64,000 nucleotides of DNA from Paracoccaceae bacterium (GTDB lineage: Bacteria > Pseudomonadota > Alphaproteobacteria > Rhodobacterales > Rhodobacteraceae), in NCBI GenBank assembly GCA_004153385.1, contig SDAL01000001.1:1879492-1943491 (forward strand), given 5' to 3'. Position numbers and translations under genes: made by a program. This document shows positions 45,596-54,577 of the stretch, piece by piece (the stretch's first letter is position 1; every line of letters begins with the position of its first letter). The notes beneath the pieces were generated by a model. The model was not told where the DNA came from. It saw only the letters and a program-made list of their open reading frames with translations, and did no database searches.

Positions 45596-47008
45596 TCATC
45601 TCACGCGCAGCACCGCACCGGGGTTCATAATGCCTTTGGGATCAAGGGCGGTTTTGATCGCACGCATCACCGCCAGTTTTCCGCTATCGCCATACCGCTC
45701 CAGATCGCCGGTTTTCAGCCGCCCGATCCCGTGTTCTGCCGACACAGACCCGCCCAATTCATCCACCACCTCGTAGACGGCATCCTTCACCGCCTCGCGC
45801 AGATGGTCATACTCCGAGCGCCCCCGCCCCTTGGCCGGAAACACGTTGTAATGCAGATTGCCGTCCCCCACATGCCCGAAGCAATTCACGCGCATATCGC
45901 CCAGCTCGGCCAAAGCTGCACCCGCACGCGCAATAAAGCGGGGCAGATCGGGCAATGGCACCGAGATATCATGGCTTGAAATCGATCCGATGCGCTTGTT
46001 GGCCTCTGGCAGAGCCTCGCGCATGGCCCACATCTGTGCATGCTGGCGTTGCGATTGCGCAATCACGGCGTCGCTTGCCAAGCCGGCCTCGACCGCGGCC
46101 TCGAACACGGCCCCGAACCCGTCTTCGGGGGTCAGGCCCTGTGGCAGGCCAATCTCGCACAACACCATCCAGTCGGGACGCGCATCCGCAAACGGCATCA
46201 CGACATCGGGGCCAACCGCATCCAGAAACGCCAGCCCTTGCCCCGAGATCAGCTCGAACGCCGAAATACAGCCCGTCAGCCGATGCTCTGCCAGCTCCAG
46301 CAGACCAAGCGCCGCCTGCGGCGAGGGCACGATGAAACAGGCAACCCCGACGGCTGCAGGCGGCGCAAACAGGCGCAGGCTTGCTGCCGTGATCACCGCA
46401 AGGCTGCCTTCCGAGCCGATCACCAGATCCTTCAGGTCATAGCCCGTGTTATCCTTGCGCAGGCGTTTCAAGCCGGACATCACCGTGCCATCTGCCAGAA
46501 CCGCCTCGACCCCCAGACATAATTCGCGGGCATTGCCGTAACGCACCACATTCACGCCACCTGCATTTGTGGCCAGACAGCCGCCGATGCGCGCGCTGCC
46601 CTGACTTGCCAGCGACAGCGGAAAGATCCGTCCGCGTGCATCGGCGGCCTGCTGAACCTCTGCCAGAGTCATGCCCGCCTCCACCACAATCGCGTGGTCA
46701 TCGGCCTCGCGCACCGCGCGCATCCGCTCAAGGCTCAAGATACAGGCCGTGCCGCCGTCCGACATCACCTGCCCCGACACCAGCCCTGTGCCACCGCCAT
46801 AGGGTACAACGCTCACCCCATGGGCATGACACAGCCGCAAAACGGCCGCCACCTGCGCGGTGTTTTCAGGTTTGACCAGCACACCGCCCTGCCCGAACCA
46901 GCGCCCGCGCGGCTCCTCAAGATAGGATGGGCCGGGCGTGTCACACCAAAGATCGGGCAGTGTTTCGGTCAAAACACGTTTGAATGCCTCATCTGCGTTC
47001 TGCGCCAT
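45596..47008 (-). CDS. FAD-linked oxidase (D-2-hydroxyacid dehydrogenase family)
   Basis: A 470-residue flavoprotein. The FAD-binding PCMH domain has VVPYGGGTGLVSGQV near residue 70 and GGCLATNAGGVNVVRYGN near residue 140. The C-terminal domain has the metal/substrate motifs NCFGHVGDGNLHYNVFP and SVSAEHGIGRLKTGDL. Family members oxidise D-lactate, glycolate or D-2-hydroxyglutarate to the ketoacid; which one applies is not clear. The ATG at 47008 has AAGGGG eight nt upstream; earlier in-frame starts at 47026 and 47044 are less well placed. It converges with apt and follows a GNAT gene by 60 nt. Confidence 0.9.
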   Translation of the reverse strand: MAQNADEAFKRVLTETLPDLWCDTPGPSYLEEPRGRWFGQGGVLVKPENTAQVAAVLRLCHAHGVSVVPYGGGTGLVSGQVMSDGGTACILSLERMRAVREADDHAIVVEAGMTLAEVQQAADARGRIFPLSLASQGSARIGGCLATNAGGVNVVRYGNARELCLGVEAVLADGTVMSGLKRLRKDNTGYDLKDLVIGSEGSLAVITAASLRLFAPPAAVGVACFIVPSPQAALGLLELAEHRLTGCISAFELISGQGLAFLDAVGPDVVMPFADARPDWMVLCEIGLPQGLTPEDGFGAVFEAAVEAGLASDAVIAQSQRQHAQMWAMREALPEANKRIGSISSHDISVPLPDLPRFIARAGAALAELGDMRVNCFGHVGDGNLHYNVFPAKGRGRSEYDHLREAVKDAVYEVVDELGGSVSAEHGIGRLKTGDLERYGDSGKLAVMRAIKTALDPKGIMNPGAVLRVR

Positions 47009-47068
47009 CACACCGGCCCCTTTCATCTTGTTTGAAACGCGCAAGGCCCCATGGCCAACGCGCGCGCC

Positions 47069-47659
47069 TCAGGCATAGCCCACATCCGTGCGCCCGCGGC
47101 GATCCGGCCTGAGGTTGGAATACAGCACATGATTGCGCCAGCGCCCGTTGATCTGCAAATAGGACTGCGCCACGCCTTCATATTTGAAACCGGATTTTTC
47201 CAGCACCCCGCGCGAGGCTTCGTTCTCGTGCAGGCACGCTGCCTCGACACGGCTCAGATCAAGGATCGAAAACGCGTAATCCACAACACCCGCGATGGCT
47301 TCTCGCATATAGCCCTGACGGGCATAGCGCGCCCCGATCCAATAGCCCATCGTCCCGCATTGAGCAGGCCCGCGGCGGATATTGTCGAGCGTCAACGCCC
47401 CCAGCACGCGCGCATCCTTGCGCCGGATGATAAAAAACGGCAGGGCTGAACCTGCCGCCTCGGCCCTTGCGGACCAATACACACGATTGGCAAATGCTTT
47501 TCGCGTCAGATGATCATGTGCCCAGGACGGCTCCCACGGGATCAGAAAGTCACGGCTTTCCTCCCGCAGGCTCGACCAGTCACGATAGTCGGAATGCTGG
47601 GGCAGACGCAGCAGCAGCCGCGCCGTCTCCACCTTCGGTTTCCGACGCCGGGTCAGCAT
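47069..47659 (-). CDS. GNAT N-acetyltransferase (RimJ/RimL-like)
   Basis: A 196-residue acetyltransferase. It begins with the typical ETARLLLRLPQHSDY and has the acetyl-CoA loop ARYARQGYMREAIAGVV and the C-terminal NEASRGVLEKSGFKYEG. RimJ-like enzymes acetylate protein N-termini, ribosomal proteins or antibiotics; the target is unknown. Its start overlaps the stop of the M16 peptidase gene by one base (TGATG), so translation is coupled. Confidence 0.92.
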   Translation of the reverse strand: MLTRRRKPKVETARLLLRLPQHSDYRDWSSLREESRDFLIPWEPSWAHDHLTRKAFANRVYWSARAEAAGSALPFFIIRRKDARVLGALTLDNIRRGPAQCGTMGYWIGARYARQGYMREAIAGVVDYAFSILDLSRVEAACLHENEASRGVLEKSGFKYEGVAQSYLQINGRWRNHVLYSNLRPDRRGRTDVGYA

Positions 47660-48918
47660 CAGGCCACAAGCCTCCCGCGCAGCTCCTCTAGGTCCGGGGC
47701 GGTGCTCACAGGGCCATAAAGGGCCAGCGCGGATTGCCCTGATCCGATCAGACGTGCGCCGAAATCACGCACATCCTGCATCGACACGGCATCGATTTTC
47801 TCTGCGGTTTCTTCCAGCCCGGGCACGCGCCCCCATACGGCAAGATTGCGCGCCATGCGTTCAGCACGGCTTGACGGGCTTTCCAACCCCATCAACATGC
47901 CGGCCTTGATTTGCGCCCGCGCACGGGCGATTTCCACTTCCGACATATCATCGGCGGCCCGTTTCAGCTCGTCCATCGTAATCCCGCAAAGCTGCGAGAT
48001 TTCAGCCGCAGACGTGCCGGCATAGATCGTGACCATGCCCGTATCTTCATAGGCACCGGCCTGCGCAAAGATTGTATAGCACAGGCCCTTTTCTTCACGG
48101 ATTTTCTGGAAAAGACGCGACGACATGCCGCCACCCAACGCGGTGGTATAGACCTGCGCGGCATAAAGATCATGCGAGCGGTAGTTCGGTCCTTCAAGCG
48201 CCAGCGCAAAATGCGCCTGTTCAAGCGTTTTGATCTCGCGCCGTTCGCGACCACGCCAGACAGCCTGCTGGGCGGCCACGTCATTGCGCGGGCGCATGTG
48301 GCCGAAAAGGGTTTCGGCCTGACGCACGATCTTGTCATGATCCACATCACCTGCCGCAGACAGGATCATCTGACCCGGACCGTAATGTTCTTCGACAAAG
48401 CCCGACAGATCCTGACGGCCAAAGCTGGAGACCCGCTCCGACGGGCCAAGGATCGGGCGCCCGATCGCCTGATCGGGATAGGCGGCCTCTTGCAGCCAAT
48501 CGAAAATAATATCGTCCGGCGTGTCGGCGGACTGGCCGATTTCTTGTAAGATCACGCCCCGCTCCACCTCGATCTCGCGCGGATCAAAGACCGGATTCAT
48601 CAAGATATCCCCGATCACCCCGAGCGCCAGCGGCACATCACCGCCCAGCACCCGCGCGTAATAGGCGGTCACCTCGCGCGAGGTATAGGCATTGATATAT
48701 CCGCCCACATCCTCGATGGCCTCGGCAATCTGCAAGGCAGAGCGCGTCTTGGTTCCCTTGAACGCCATATGCTCCAGAAAATGCGCAATGCCGTTTTGCT
48801 CGGGACGTTCGTGACGCCCTCCCGCATTAACCCAAACACCGATTGCTGCAGACGCCATTGACGGCATGCGTTCGGTTACAACACGAAGGCCATTGGGAAG
48901 GGTCGTCATCTCTATCAT
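47659..48918 (-). CDS. M16 family zinc metallopeptidase
   Basis: A 419-residue pitrilysin-family peptidase. The inverted zinc motif HFLEH gives His46, Glu49 and His50, and the third ligand is Glu126 in ILQEIG, at the expected spacing of 76 residues. The family includes mitochondrial processing peptidase and processes peptides of unknown identity in bacteria. No signal peptide is seen. The start overlaps the thrC stop by four bases (ATGA). The order thrC-M16-GNAT is typical of the family. Confidence 0.94.
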   Translation of the reverse strand: MIEMTTLPNGLRVVTERMPSMASAAIGVWVNAGGRHERPEQNGIAHFLEHMAFKGTKTRSALQIAEAIEDVGGYINAYTSREVTAYYARVLGGDVPLALGVIGDILMNPVFDPREIEVERGVILQEIGQSADTPDDIIFDWLQEAAYPDQAIGRPILGPSERVSSFGRQDLSGFVEEHYGPGQMILSAAGDVDHDKIVRQAETLFGHMRPRNDVAAQQAVWRGRERREIKTLEQAHFALALEGPNYRSHDLYAAQVYTTALGGGMSSRLFQKIREEKGLCYTIFAQAGAYEDTGMVTIYAGTSAAEISQLCGITMDELKRAADDMSEVEIARARAQIKAGMLMGLESPSSRAERMARNLAVWGRVPGLEETAEKIDAVSMQDVRDFGARLIGSGQSALALYGPVSTAPDLEELRGRLVA

Positions 48919-50318
48919 GCGCGGCGTCTTTCTTTAATCATGGTTTCCAGTGCAGCCAGATCGTTGGGCACGCGCGTCATCCGCTCTTCGCGCTCAAACA
49001 GATCGGCCATGCGCGGTGGCAGCGCAGGGCGCAGGCCCGAGGCTTTTTCCACCGCGTCGGGGAATTTGGCAGGATGGGCGGTTGCAAGCGTCACCATCAC
49101 CGTGGCCGGATCGCGCGCCTGCGCATCCTCGGCCACACCGACACCCACCGCCGAATGCGGGCACAACAACTCGCCCGTGGTCTCGTAGGTGCGGGCAATC
49201 ACCTCCAGCGTACGGGCTTCATCCACCGACCCGCTGTCATAATGCGCCCGAAGCGCGCCCATTGCGTTCTCAGAGATATTGAAACTGCCGGTGGTTTTCA
49301 GCTCGTCCATCAATTGCGATACCGCCTTGCCATCCCGGCCATACGCCCAAAACAACGCGCGCTCGAAATTGGAACTGACCTCGATATCCATCGAGGGGCT
49401 CATCGAGGCTGTCACACCGCGTTTGGTATAGTCGCCTGCTTTCAAACAGCGATCAAGGATATCATTGTGGTTTGTCGCAATCACCAGACGTTCGACCGGC
49501 AGGCCCATTTCCTTGGCCAGAAAGCCTGCGAAAATATCGCCGAAATTGCCGGTAGGCACAGAAAATGACACAGGCCGTCCGGGCGCACCAAGGCTGAGGG
49601 CGGCGGTAAAGTAATACACGATCTGCGCCAGAACCCGCGCGAAGTTGATCGAGTTGACCCCCGCCAAACCGACCTCGTCACGGAAATCGAAATCGTTGAA
49701 CATGTCTTTCAGCTTGGCTTGGCAATCGTCGAAATCACCCTCCAGCGCGAACGCATGCACATTGGCCTCGACCGGCGTGGTCATCTGGCGGCGCTGCACC
49801 TCGGACACACGTCCATGCGGAAACAGGATAAACACATCGACATTATCAAGCCCACGGAACGCCTCGATCGCAGCAGATCCGGTATCACCCGAGGTGGCCC
49901 CCACAATCGTAACCTTCTGGTCGCGCCGTTTCAGTTCGATCTGGAACAGCTGGCCGATCACCTGCATCGCGAAATCCTTGAACGCAAGCGTGGGGCCGTG
50001 AAACAGTTCCAGCAGGAAATGGTTCGGGCCAAGCTGCGTAAGCGGCGCACGGGCGATATGGCCGAAGCCTGCATAGGCGCGCGTGATGGCCCCTTGCAGT
50101 TCCTCGTCCGAAAACGTTTCGGACACAAACGGCTTCATCACCCGAAAAGCCACCTCCTCGTAGGACAATCCCGCCATTGCGGCGATCTCCTCGGGGGAAA
50201 ACTGCGGCACGGTTTCGGGCACATACAGTCCGCCATCACGGGCAAGGCCTGTCAGCATCGCGTCGCCAAAGCTCAATGCCGGGGCCTCTCCCCGGGTCGA
50301 AATATAACGCATGGTCAT
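48915..50318 (-). CDS. thrC: Threonine synthase
   Basis: A 467-residue PLP enzyme that makes threonine from O-phosphohomoserine. The PLP lysine is Lys114 in LAFKDFAMQV. The N-terminus MRYISTRGEAPALSFGDAML and the phosphate-binding VGATSGDTGSAAIEAFRG are characteristic of the long form. AAGGAA precedes the ATG. It sits 12 nt downstream of SURF1, with which it is probably co-transcribed. Confidence 0.96.
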   Translation of the reverse strand: MTMRYISTRGEAPALSFGDAMLTGLARDGGLYVPETVPQFSPEEIAAMAGLSYEEVAFRVMKPFVSETFSDEELQGAITRAYAGFGHIARAPLTQLGPNHFLLELFHGPTLAFKDFAMQVIGQLFQIELKRRDQKVTIVGATSGDTGSAAIEAFRGLDNVDVFILFPHGRVSEVQRRQMTTPVEANVHAFALEGDFDDCQAKLKDMFNDFDFRDEVGLAGVNSINFARVLAQIVYYFTAALSLGAPGRPVSFSVPTGNFGDIFAGFLAKEMGLPVERLVIATNHNDILDRCLKAGDYTKRGVTASMSPSMDIEVSSNFERALFWAYGRDGKAVSQLMDELKTTGSFNISENAMGALRAHYDSGSVDEARTLEVIARTYETTGELLCPHSAVGVGVAEDAQARDPATVMVTLATAHPAKFPDAVEKASGLRPALPPRMADLFEREERMTRVPNDLAALETMIKERRRA

Positions 50319-50330
50319 TCCTTCGGTTCG

Positions 50331-50999
50331 TCAGGGCCTGATACGCCACAGAACGCCTGCTGTCATCCCTGCCCATGCGATTGCCATGAAAATCCACGCA
50401 ATCGCATAAGACATGTGTTTATTCGGTATGCCCGTCACGGCGACAGGCCTGAGGGCGACATCCTGCACATCGCCGCGAATGGCGCGTGCCACCACCAAAA
50501 CGGGCTCTGTCCGCAGAGCGGCGGCCATTTCGGGCACATCGCGGGCAAACCACATATTGGCGACCATATCAGGGGCGGCGGTGTAGGCGTCCGCCTCCTG
50601 CGGCCAGCGCAGATTGCCCGTCACAATCATTGCCGTGGGGGGACGGGGGTCATGGCGCGCGCCGTCGGGCACGATGCCACGATCCACAAGAACGCGCCGT
50701 TTATCGCCCGTCTCGAACGCAGAGACCACATGATAGACCGCCTCGCCGTCTTGCGCGCCGCCCAGCACCAACAACTCCTGTCCCGTGGTACCACCGACGA
50801 TCTGAACGCCGGTATAATCCAGTTCCGGTCCTATCGCCTCCTTGGCGGGCAGATCATCGGCAGGCAAGGCAAGCAGACGTGCGATATGATCGATGTGGCG
50901 CGCCGTGGACTGTGCCCGCTGCGCTTGCTCTATGGCGAGGGTGCAAAACAGGCCCACGCCCAACAGACCGACTATCAACGGTGCAACATATCGTTTCAA
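50331..50999 (-). CDS. SURF1 family cytochrome oxidase assembly factor, TTG start
   Basis: A 222-residue protein with two membrane segments, one at residues 5-24 (VAPLIVGLLGVGLFCTLAIE) and one near the C-terminus (AIAWIFMAIAWAGMTAGVLW), joined by a periplasmic domain. It contains the SURF1 features VLVDRGIVP and NKHMSYAIAW. SURF1 supports haem a insertion into aa3 oxidase. I place the start at a TTG (50999) preceded by AGGGA, giving MKRYVAPLIVG as in homologues. The frame stays open to 51281 over sequence that does not resemble the family. In Paracoccus the equivalent gene closes the ctaC-ctaB-ctaG-ctaE operon; here ctaG and ctaE are missing upstream. Confidence 0.85.
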   Translation of the reverse strand: MKRYVAPLIVGLLGVGLFCTLAIEQAQRAQSTARHIDHIARLLALPADDLPAKEAIGPELDYTGVQIVGGTTGQELLVLGGAQDGEAVYHVVSAFETGDKRRVLVDRGIVPDGARHDPRPPTAMIVTGNLRWPQEADAYTAAPDMVANMWFARDVPEMAAALRTEPVLVVARAIRGDVQDVALRPVAVTGIPNKHMSYAIAWIFMAIAWAGMTAGVLWRIRP

Positions 51000-51306
51000 A
51001 ACCACATTCCCTGACCTGATCCTACGGGCACCCTGATCGCGCGAACCGGCCTGTAGGCCAGCCCAGATATAGCGCGCCCGTGCCAGATACAGGTTCAATA
51101 AGTCGCGAACAACCAAGGCGACGGTGCGCAGTCGTGCGGCATGCGCACCCTGCCCTACCCTTCGCCTCACCCGCGCCCGCCAAGAACAAGAGCGGGCCCT
51201 GAGGGGCCGGGCGTTATCGTCACTGCTCACAGAAGGGGCATCACATCCACGCCGGAAAGCCCTTCGCCACAGGCGGGCCAATTCCTACGATTATTGCGGC
51301 GCGGGG
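51000..51306. other. 307-nt gap where ctaG and ctaE would be expected
   Basis: This lies between the CoxF-like gene and SURF1. I find no intact gene. An open minus frame runs into SURF1 from 51281 but has an Arg-rich, unstructured composition. Another minus frame contains NWPACGEGL before an early stop, faintly like the zinc knuckle of DUF983 proteins found in this operon elsewhere; this is weak. Confidence 0.5.
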
Positions 51307-51510
51307 TTACAGCTGCGCGACGGAAGCCTCAGGCCTTGTCGCGCCCTCGCTCCGGGGCAAGCGGGCGCCCTCATGCTGACTGACAGCCTCGGAAATCTTT
51401 ACCACGCTCAAGGCAAACACCAGCAGGCAGAGCGCCGCAAGGACAAGCCCCAGCCCAAGATTGCGTGAAAACCGGCGGCGATGCAGATCATGTTCGTGAT
51501 GAGGCCCCAT
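51307..51510 (-). CDS. Small CoxF-like single-pass membrane protein
   Basis: A 67-residue protein with the layout [19 protein letters not shown], one membrane helix ([19 protein letters not shown]), then a polar tail. This matches the short proteins found between ctaB and ctaG in alphaproteobacterial cytochrome oxidase operons (often called CoxF). The ATG at 51510 overlaps the ctaB stop as TGATG; a start three codons earlier at 51519 is possible. Its presence confirms that the original operon structure was the cta type. Confidence 0.68.
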   Translation of the reverse strand: MGPHHEHDLHRRRFSRNLGLGLVLAALCLLVFALSVVKISEAVSQHEGARLPRSEGATRPEASVAQL

Positions 51511-52457
51511 CACATCCATCCCAGCGCGGCGTACCCATCCCAGAAGCTAAGGCCCTTTTCGGCCAGCAGTGCCAAGAAATGCCCGAACAGATACAGCAAC
51601 GAGAAATAGAAGTAGCGTTTTTCCACGCGGTAGCCGTCTGCCACGGCCGCCGCCTCCTGACGGCGCCAGATGACCCATCCGCCGTGTATGAAGATCGCGT
51701 TCAGCACAACAGCCACAGCCAGATAGACCGGTCCGCCAATGCTGGTGAAAGCCGTGCCTACGGCGACAGGGGCCAAAATCAACGCATAGGCCAGAATGTG
51801 GCGCCGCGTGACTGTGCGACCATGTGTCACGGTCAGCATCGGCACGCCAGCGTTGGAATAGTCGCTTTTCATGAACAACGCGAGGGCCCAGAAATGCGGC
51901 GGGGTCCATAGAAAGACGACCATAAACATGGCAATCGATTCGATGGACACGCTGCCTGTCGCGACCGCCCAGCCGATCATCGGGGGGAACGCGCCTGCCG
52001 CCCCGCCGATCACGATATTCTGCGGCGTCGACCGTTTGAGCCACATCGTGTAGACAACGGCATAGAAAAAGATGGTGAACGCCAGAAACAGCCCCGCGAA
52101 CACATTTGACGCCAGCGCCAGCATCACACATGAAATCCCCGCAAGCCCCAAACCGAAGCCCAGTGCCTCGCCCTCGCTCACACGGCCCGCAGGGATCGGG
52201 CGCGATTGCGTGCGCTTCATTACGCGGTCTATATCCGCATCATACCACATGTTCAGCGCGCCAGAGGCTCCGCCGCCCAAGGCTATGAAAAGAATAGAAA
52301 TAGCTCCAACCAATGGGTGCACCTGAACAGGGGCGACCACCAGCCCCACAAAGGCGGTGAAAACCACAAGCGACATCACCCGCGGCTTTAACAGCGCGAT
52401 AAAATCGTTGAATTGCGCCTCTTGTTGCTGTGGCTCTGCGTAGCCGATATCGCTCAT
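51510..52457 (-). CDS. ctaB: Protohaem IX farnesyltransferase (haem O synthase)
   Basis: A 315-residue UbiA-family membrane enzyme that farnesylates haem b to haem o, the precursor of haem a. It has about eight to nine hydrophobic segments, the Asp-rich site [19 protein letters not shown] near residue 90 and a second polar loop [15 protein letters not shown] near residue 200. It starts the minus-strand run ctaB-coxF-SURF1-thrC-M16-GNAT. The oxidase subunit II gene ctaC, which normally lies directly upstream, is not present in the 651-nt gap before tldD. Confidence 0.94.
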   Translation of the reverse strand: MSDIGYAEPQQQEAQFNDFIALLKPRVMSLVVFTAFVGLVVAPVQVHPLVGAISILFIALGGGASGALNMWYDADIDRVMKRTQSRPIPAGRVSEGEALGFGLGLAGISCVMLALASNVFAGLFLAFTIFFYAVVYTMWLKRSTPQNIVIGGAAGAFPPMIGWAVATGSVSIESIAMFMVVFLWTPPHFWALALFMKSDYSNAGVPMLTVTHGRTVTRRHILAYALILAPVAVGTAFTSIGGPVYLAVAVVLNAIFIHGGWVIWRRQEAAAVADGYRVEKRYFYFSLLYLFGHFLALLAEKGLSFWDGYAALGWM

Positions 52458-53108
52458 CTGGGCATTCCGTTGTTGTCACTGCATCATGCGACTTGGTGAG
52501 ATGCCACATCCGCCTGATTGGGGCGGTGTCGTGCGGCAAAGGGGTCGCGTCCCGTGTTCCGGCCAGCCAGCGTAATCTGCGCGGCGATGCCCCCTGAAGA
52601 GGGGATGCCGTTATGGTGTGGGGCGCACGGTCAGATTACACCTCATCCGCCTGCCCCTGAAGCACAATCACGCGATCCTGCCCGAAACGAGGTTCTCATT
52701 AACCGCAAAGCCCCGTCTCGTCCATCACGTGATAACGCCCGCCCTGTCCGCGTCTGCCATTTGCGGCAGCCACAGTCCTTGAGGACACTCCCCCCTGTCC
52801 GTCTCATGCGTCTGCCGCGTGATGCTGGCAGAGGACCGGCGCGCATTGCCGGTGTGCATGGCCGGCGTGCATGGCCACTGGCTGCCACGCGCCCCCTGCT
52901 GTGTCCCGGCAATGTGGTCCCCGTGTGGCGCCCCCTGCCCCCAACGGGGACCAACGCCCCCCGGCCGCTGGCGGGCGCCGCTTGCATATTGACGATGGGG
53001 ACCGCATATCGATCCCATACCCGCCTGCCATAGTCCCCATGCTGGCGCGGCGCGCCATACCGGCTTAGTATCGCGTGAAATTATGAACACCCAATGAAAG
53101 GAAACCCG
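52458..53108. other. 651-nt gene-free region between ctaB and tldD
   Basis: This is a divergent gap that holds no convincing gene on either strand. The open frames present are Arg/Gly/Pro-rich and carry neither the copper CuA motif nor the two N-terminal helices expected of cytochrome oxidase subunit II. It contains a 13-nt tandem repeat and several short GC-rich palindromic stretches (for example CCCCTGAAGAGGGG near 52591). Promoters for ctaB and tldD must lie here; a weak candidate for tldD is TTGCAT-N17-CATATC near 52982. Confidence 0.6.
52848..52873. repeat. 13-nt tandem repeat in the ctaB-tldD gap
   Basis: GCCGGTGTGCATG at 52848-52860 is followed directly by GCCGGCGTGCATG at 52861-52873 (one mismatch). 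Confidence 0.85.
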
Positions 53109-54530
53109 ATGAGCGAGGATCGTTTCGCCCCCTTCGAAACTCAACTCGACGAGGCGGCCGCGCTTTCGGTGCTGCGCGAGGCCACCGAGGGTGCCGATGA
53201 TGGCGAATTGTTTTTAGAGCGCCGCCGTTCCGAGGCATTGGTGTTTGACGATGGCCGCGTCAAAACGGCCAGCTACGACGCATCGGAAGGGTTCGGCCTG
53301 CGTGCGGTGCGTGGCGAGGTTGCAGGCTATGCGCATTCCACCGAGTTGAGCGAGAGCGCGCTGCGCCGCGCGGCGGACACGGCGCGTCTGGCGGTGGGTC
53401 AGGGCGGCGGCGTGATGGCACCGCCACCTGCGGGCACAAACCGGCATCTTTATGCCGCAACCGACCCGATGCGCGATGCGAGCTTTGCCGACAAGATCGA
53501 TATCTTGAAGGAAATCGATGCCTACGCCCGCGATCTGGATCCGAATGTGGTTCAGGTGTCCGCCTCCATGGCCGCGAGCCTGCAAGAGGTGTTCATCCTG
53601 CGCCCCGAAGGCGGGCTGGCAAGCGACATCCGCCCGATGGCACGGCTTAATGTCTCGGTGATCGTCGAGGAAAACGGACAGCGGGAATCGGGCAGCAGCG
53701 GCAGTGGTGGCCGCTATGGGCTGATCGGGCTGATCAGTGCCGAAAACTGGAAGCCTGCGATCAGGGAGGCGCTGCGTATCGCACGGGTCAATCTGCGCGC
53801 CGAGGCCGCGCCCGCGGGCCAGTTTGATGTGGTGCTGGGCCCTGGTTGGCCGGGTGTGCTGCTGCACGAGGCCGTGGGCCACGGTCTGGAGGGCGATTTC
53901 AACCGCAAGAAATCATCGGCTTTCTCGGGCCTTATGGGCAAACAGGTTGCCGCCAAAGGGGTTACCGTTCTGGATGATGGCACCATCCCCGACAGACGCG
54001 GCTCGCTGACGATTGATGACGAAGGCACCCCATCGGCCAAGAACGTCCTGATTGAGGATGGCGTGCTGGTAGGGTTCATGCAAGATCGCCAGAATGCCAG
54101 ACTGATGGGGGCCTTGCCCACCGGAAACGGACGGCGCGAAAGCTTTGCGCATGTGCCGATGCCACGGATGACAAACACCTATATGCTGGGGGGGGACGCG
54201 TCGCCCGCCGATATTCTGGCCGATCTGGCAGACGGGATCTATGCCGTGGGATTTGGCGGTGGTCAGGTCGATATTACCAACGGCAAGTTCGTGTTCAACT
54301 GCACCGAAGCCTATCGCGTGAAAAACGGTGTGGTCGGTGCGCCGGTCAAGGGCGCAACCCTTATTGGCGACGGCCCCACAGCCATGCGCCAGATCCGCGC
54401 CATCGGCAATGATCTTGCACTGGATCCGGGCATTGGCAACTGCGGCAAACAGGGCCAGTGGGTGCCTGTGGGTGTGGGCCAGCCTACGTTGATGATTGGC
54501 GGGCTTACAGTGGGTGGCTCTGCGACCTGA
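53109..54530 (+). CDS. tldD: Metalloprotease TldD
   Basis: A 473-residue TldD-type peptidase. The zinc motif HEAVGHGLEGDF has His253, Glu254 and His258, and the distal Cys of GNCGKQGQ completes the site. With TldE/PmbA it forms a heterodimer that degrades unfolded peptides and processes microcin-like precursors; the partner gene is not in this window. The ATG at 53109 has AAAGGA six nt upstream, whereas the ATG at 53094 overlaps that site. It is divergent from ctaB and followed by a hairpin. Confidence 0.95.
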   Translation: MSEDRFAPFETQLDEAAALSVLREATEGADDGELFLERRRSEALVFDDGRVKTASYDASEGFGLRAVRGEVAGYAHSTELSESALRRAADTARLAVGQGGGVMAPPPAGTNRHLYAATDPMRDASFADKIDILKEIDAYARDLDPNVVQVSASMAASLQEVFILRPEGGLASDIRPMARLNVSVIVEENGQRESGSSGSGGRYGLIGLISAENWKPAIREALRIARVNLRAEAAPAGQFDVVLGPGWPGVLLHEAVGHGLEGDFNRKKSSAFSGLMGKQVAAKGVTVLDDGTIPDRRGSLTIDDEGTPSAKNVLIEDGVLVGFMQDRQNARLMGALPTGNGRRESFAHVPMPRMTNTYMLGGDASPADILADLADGIYAVGFGGGQVDITNGKFVFNCTEAYRVKNGVVGAPVKGATLIGDGPTAMRQIRAIGNDLALDPGIGNCGKQGQWVPVGVGQPTLMIGGLTVGGSAT

Positions 54531-54543
54531 GGCGATGCTGTGT

Positions 54544-54577
54544 CCGGCCCGAACGCGTGGCAAACGCTTCGGGCCGG
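54544..54577 (+). terminator. Strong hairpin after tldD
   Basis: CCGGCCCGAA pairs with TTCGGGCCGG, and inside a bulge GCGT pairs with ACGC around a GGCAA loop. Only a short TTT follows, 14 nt after the tldD stop, so it is a probable terminator with a weak tail. A second smaller hairpin (GTGGCAC / GTGCCAC) lies at 54591-54628. Confidence 0.55.

Noticed and set aside
52643-53144. Minus-strand frames in the ctaB-tldD gap as a remnant of ctaC
   Set aside because: I looked for two N-terminal helices and the CuA ligands and found neither; composition is Arg/Gly/Pro-rich.
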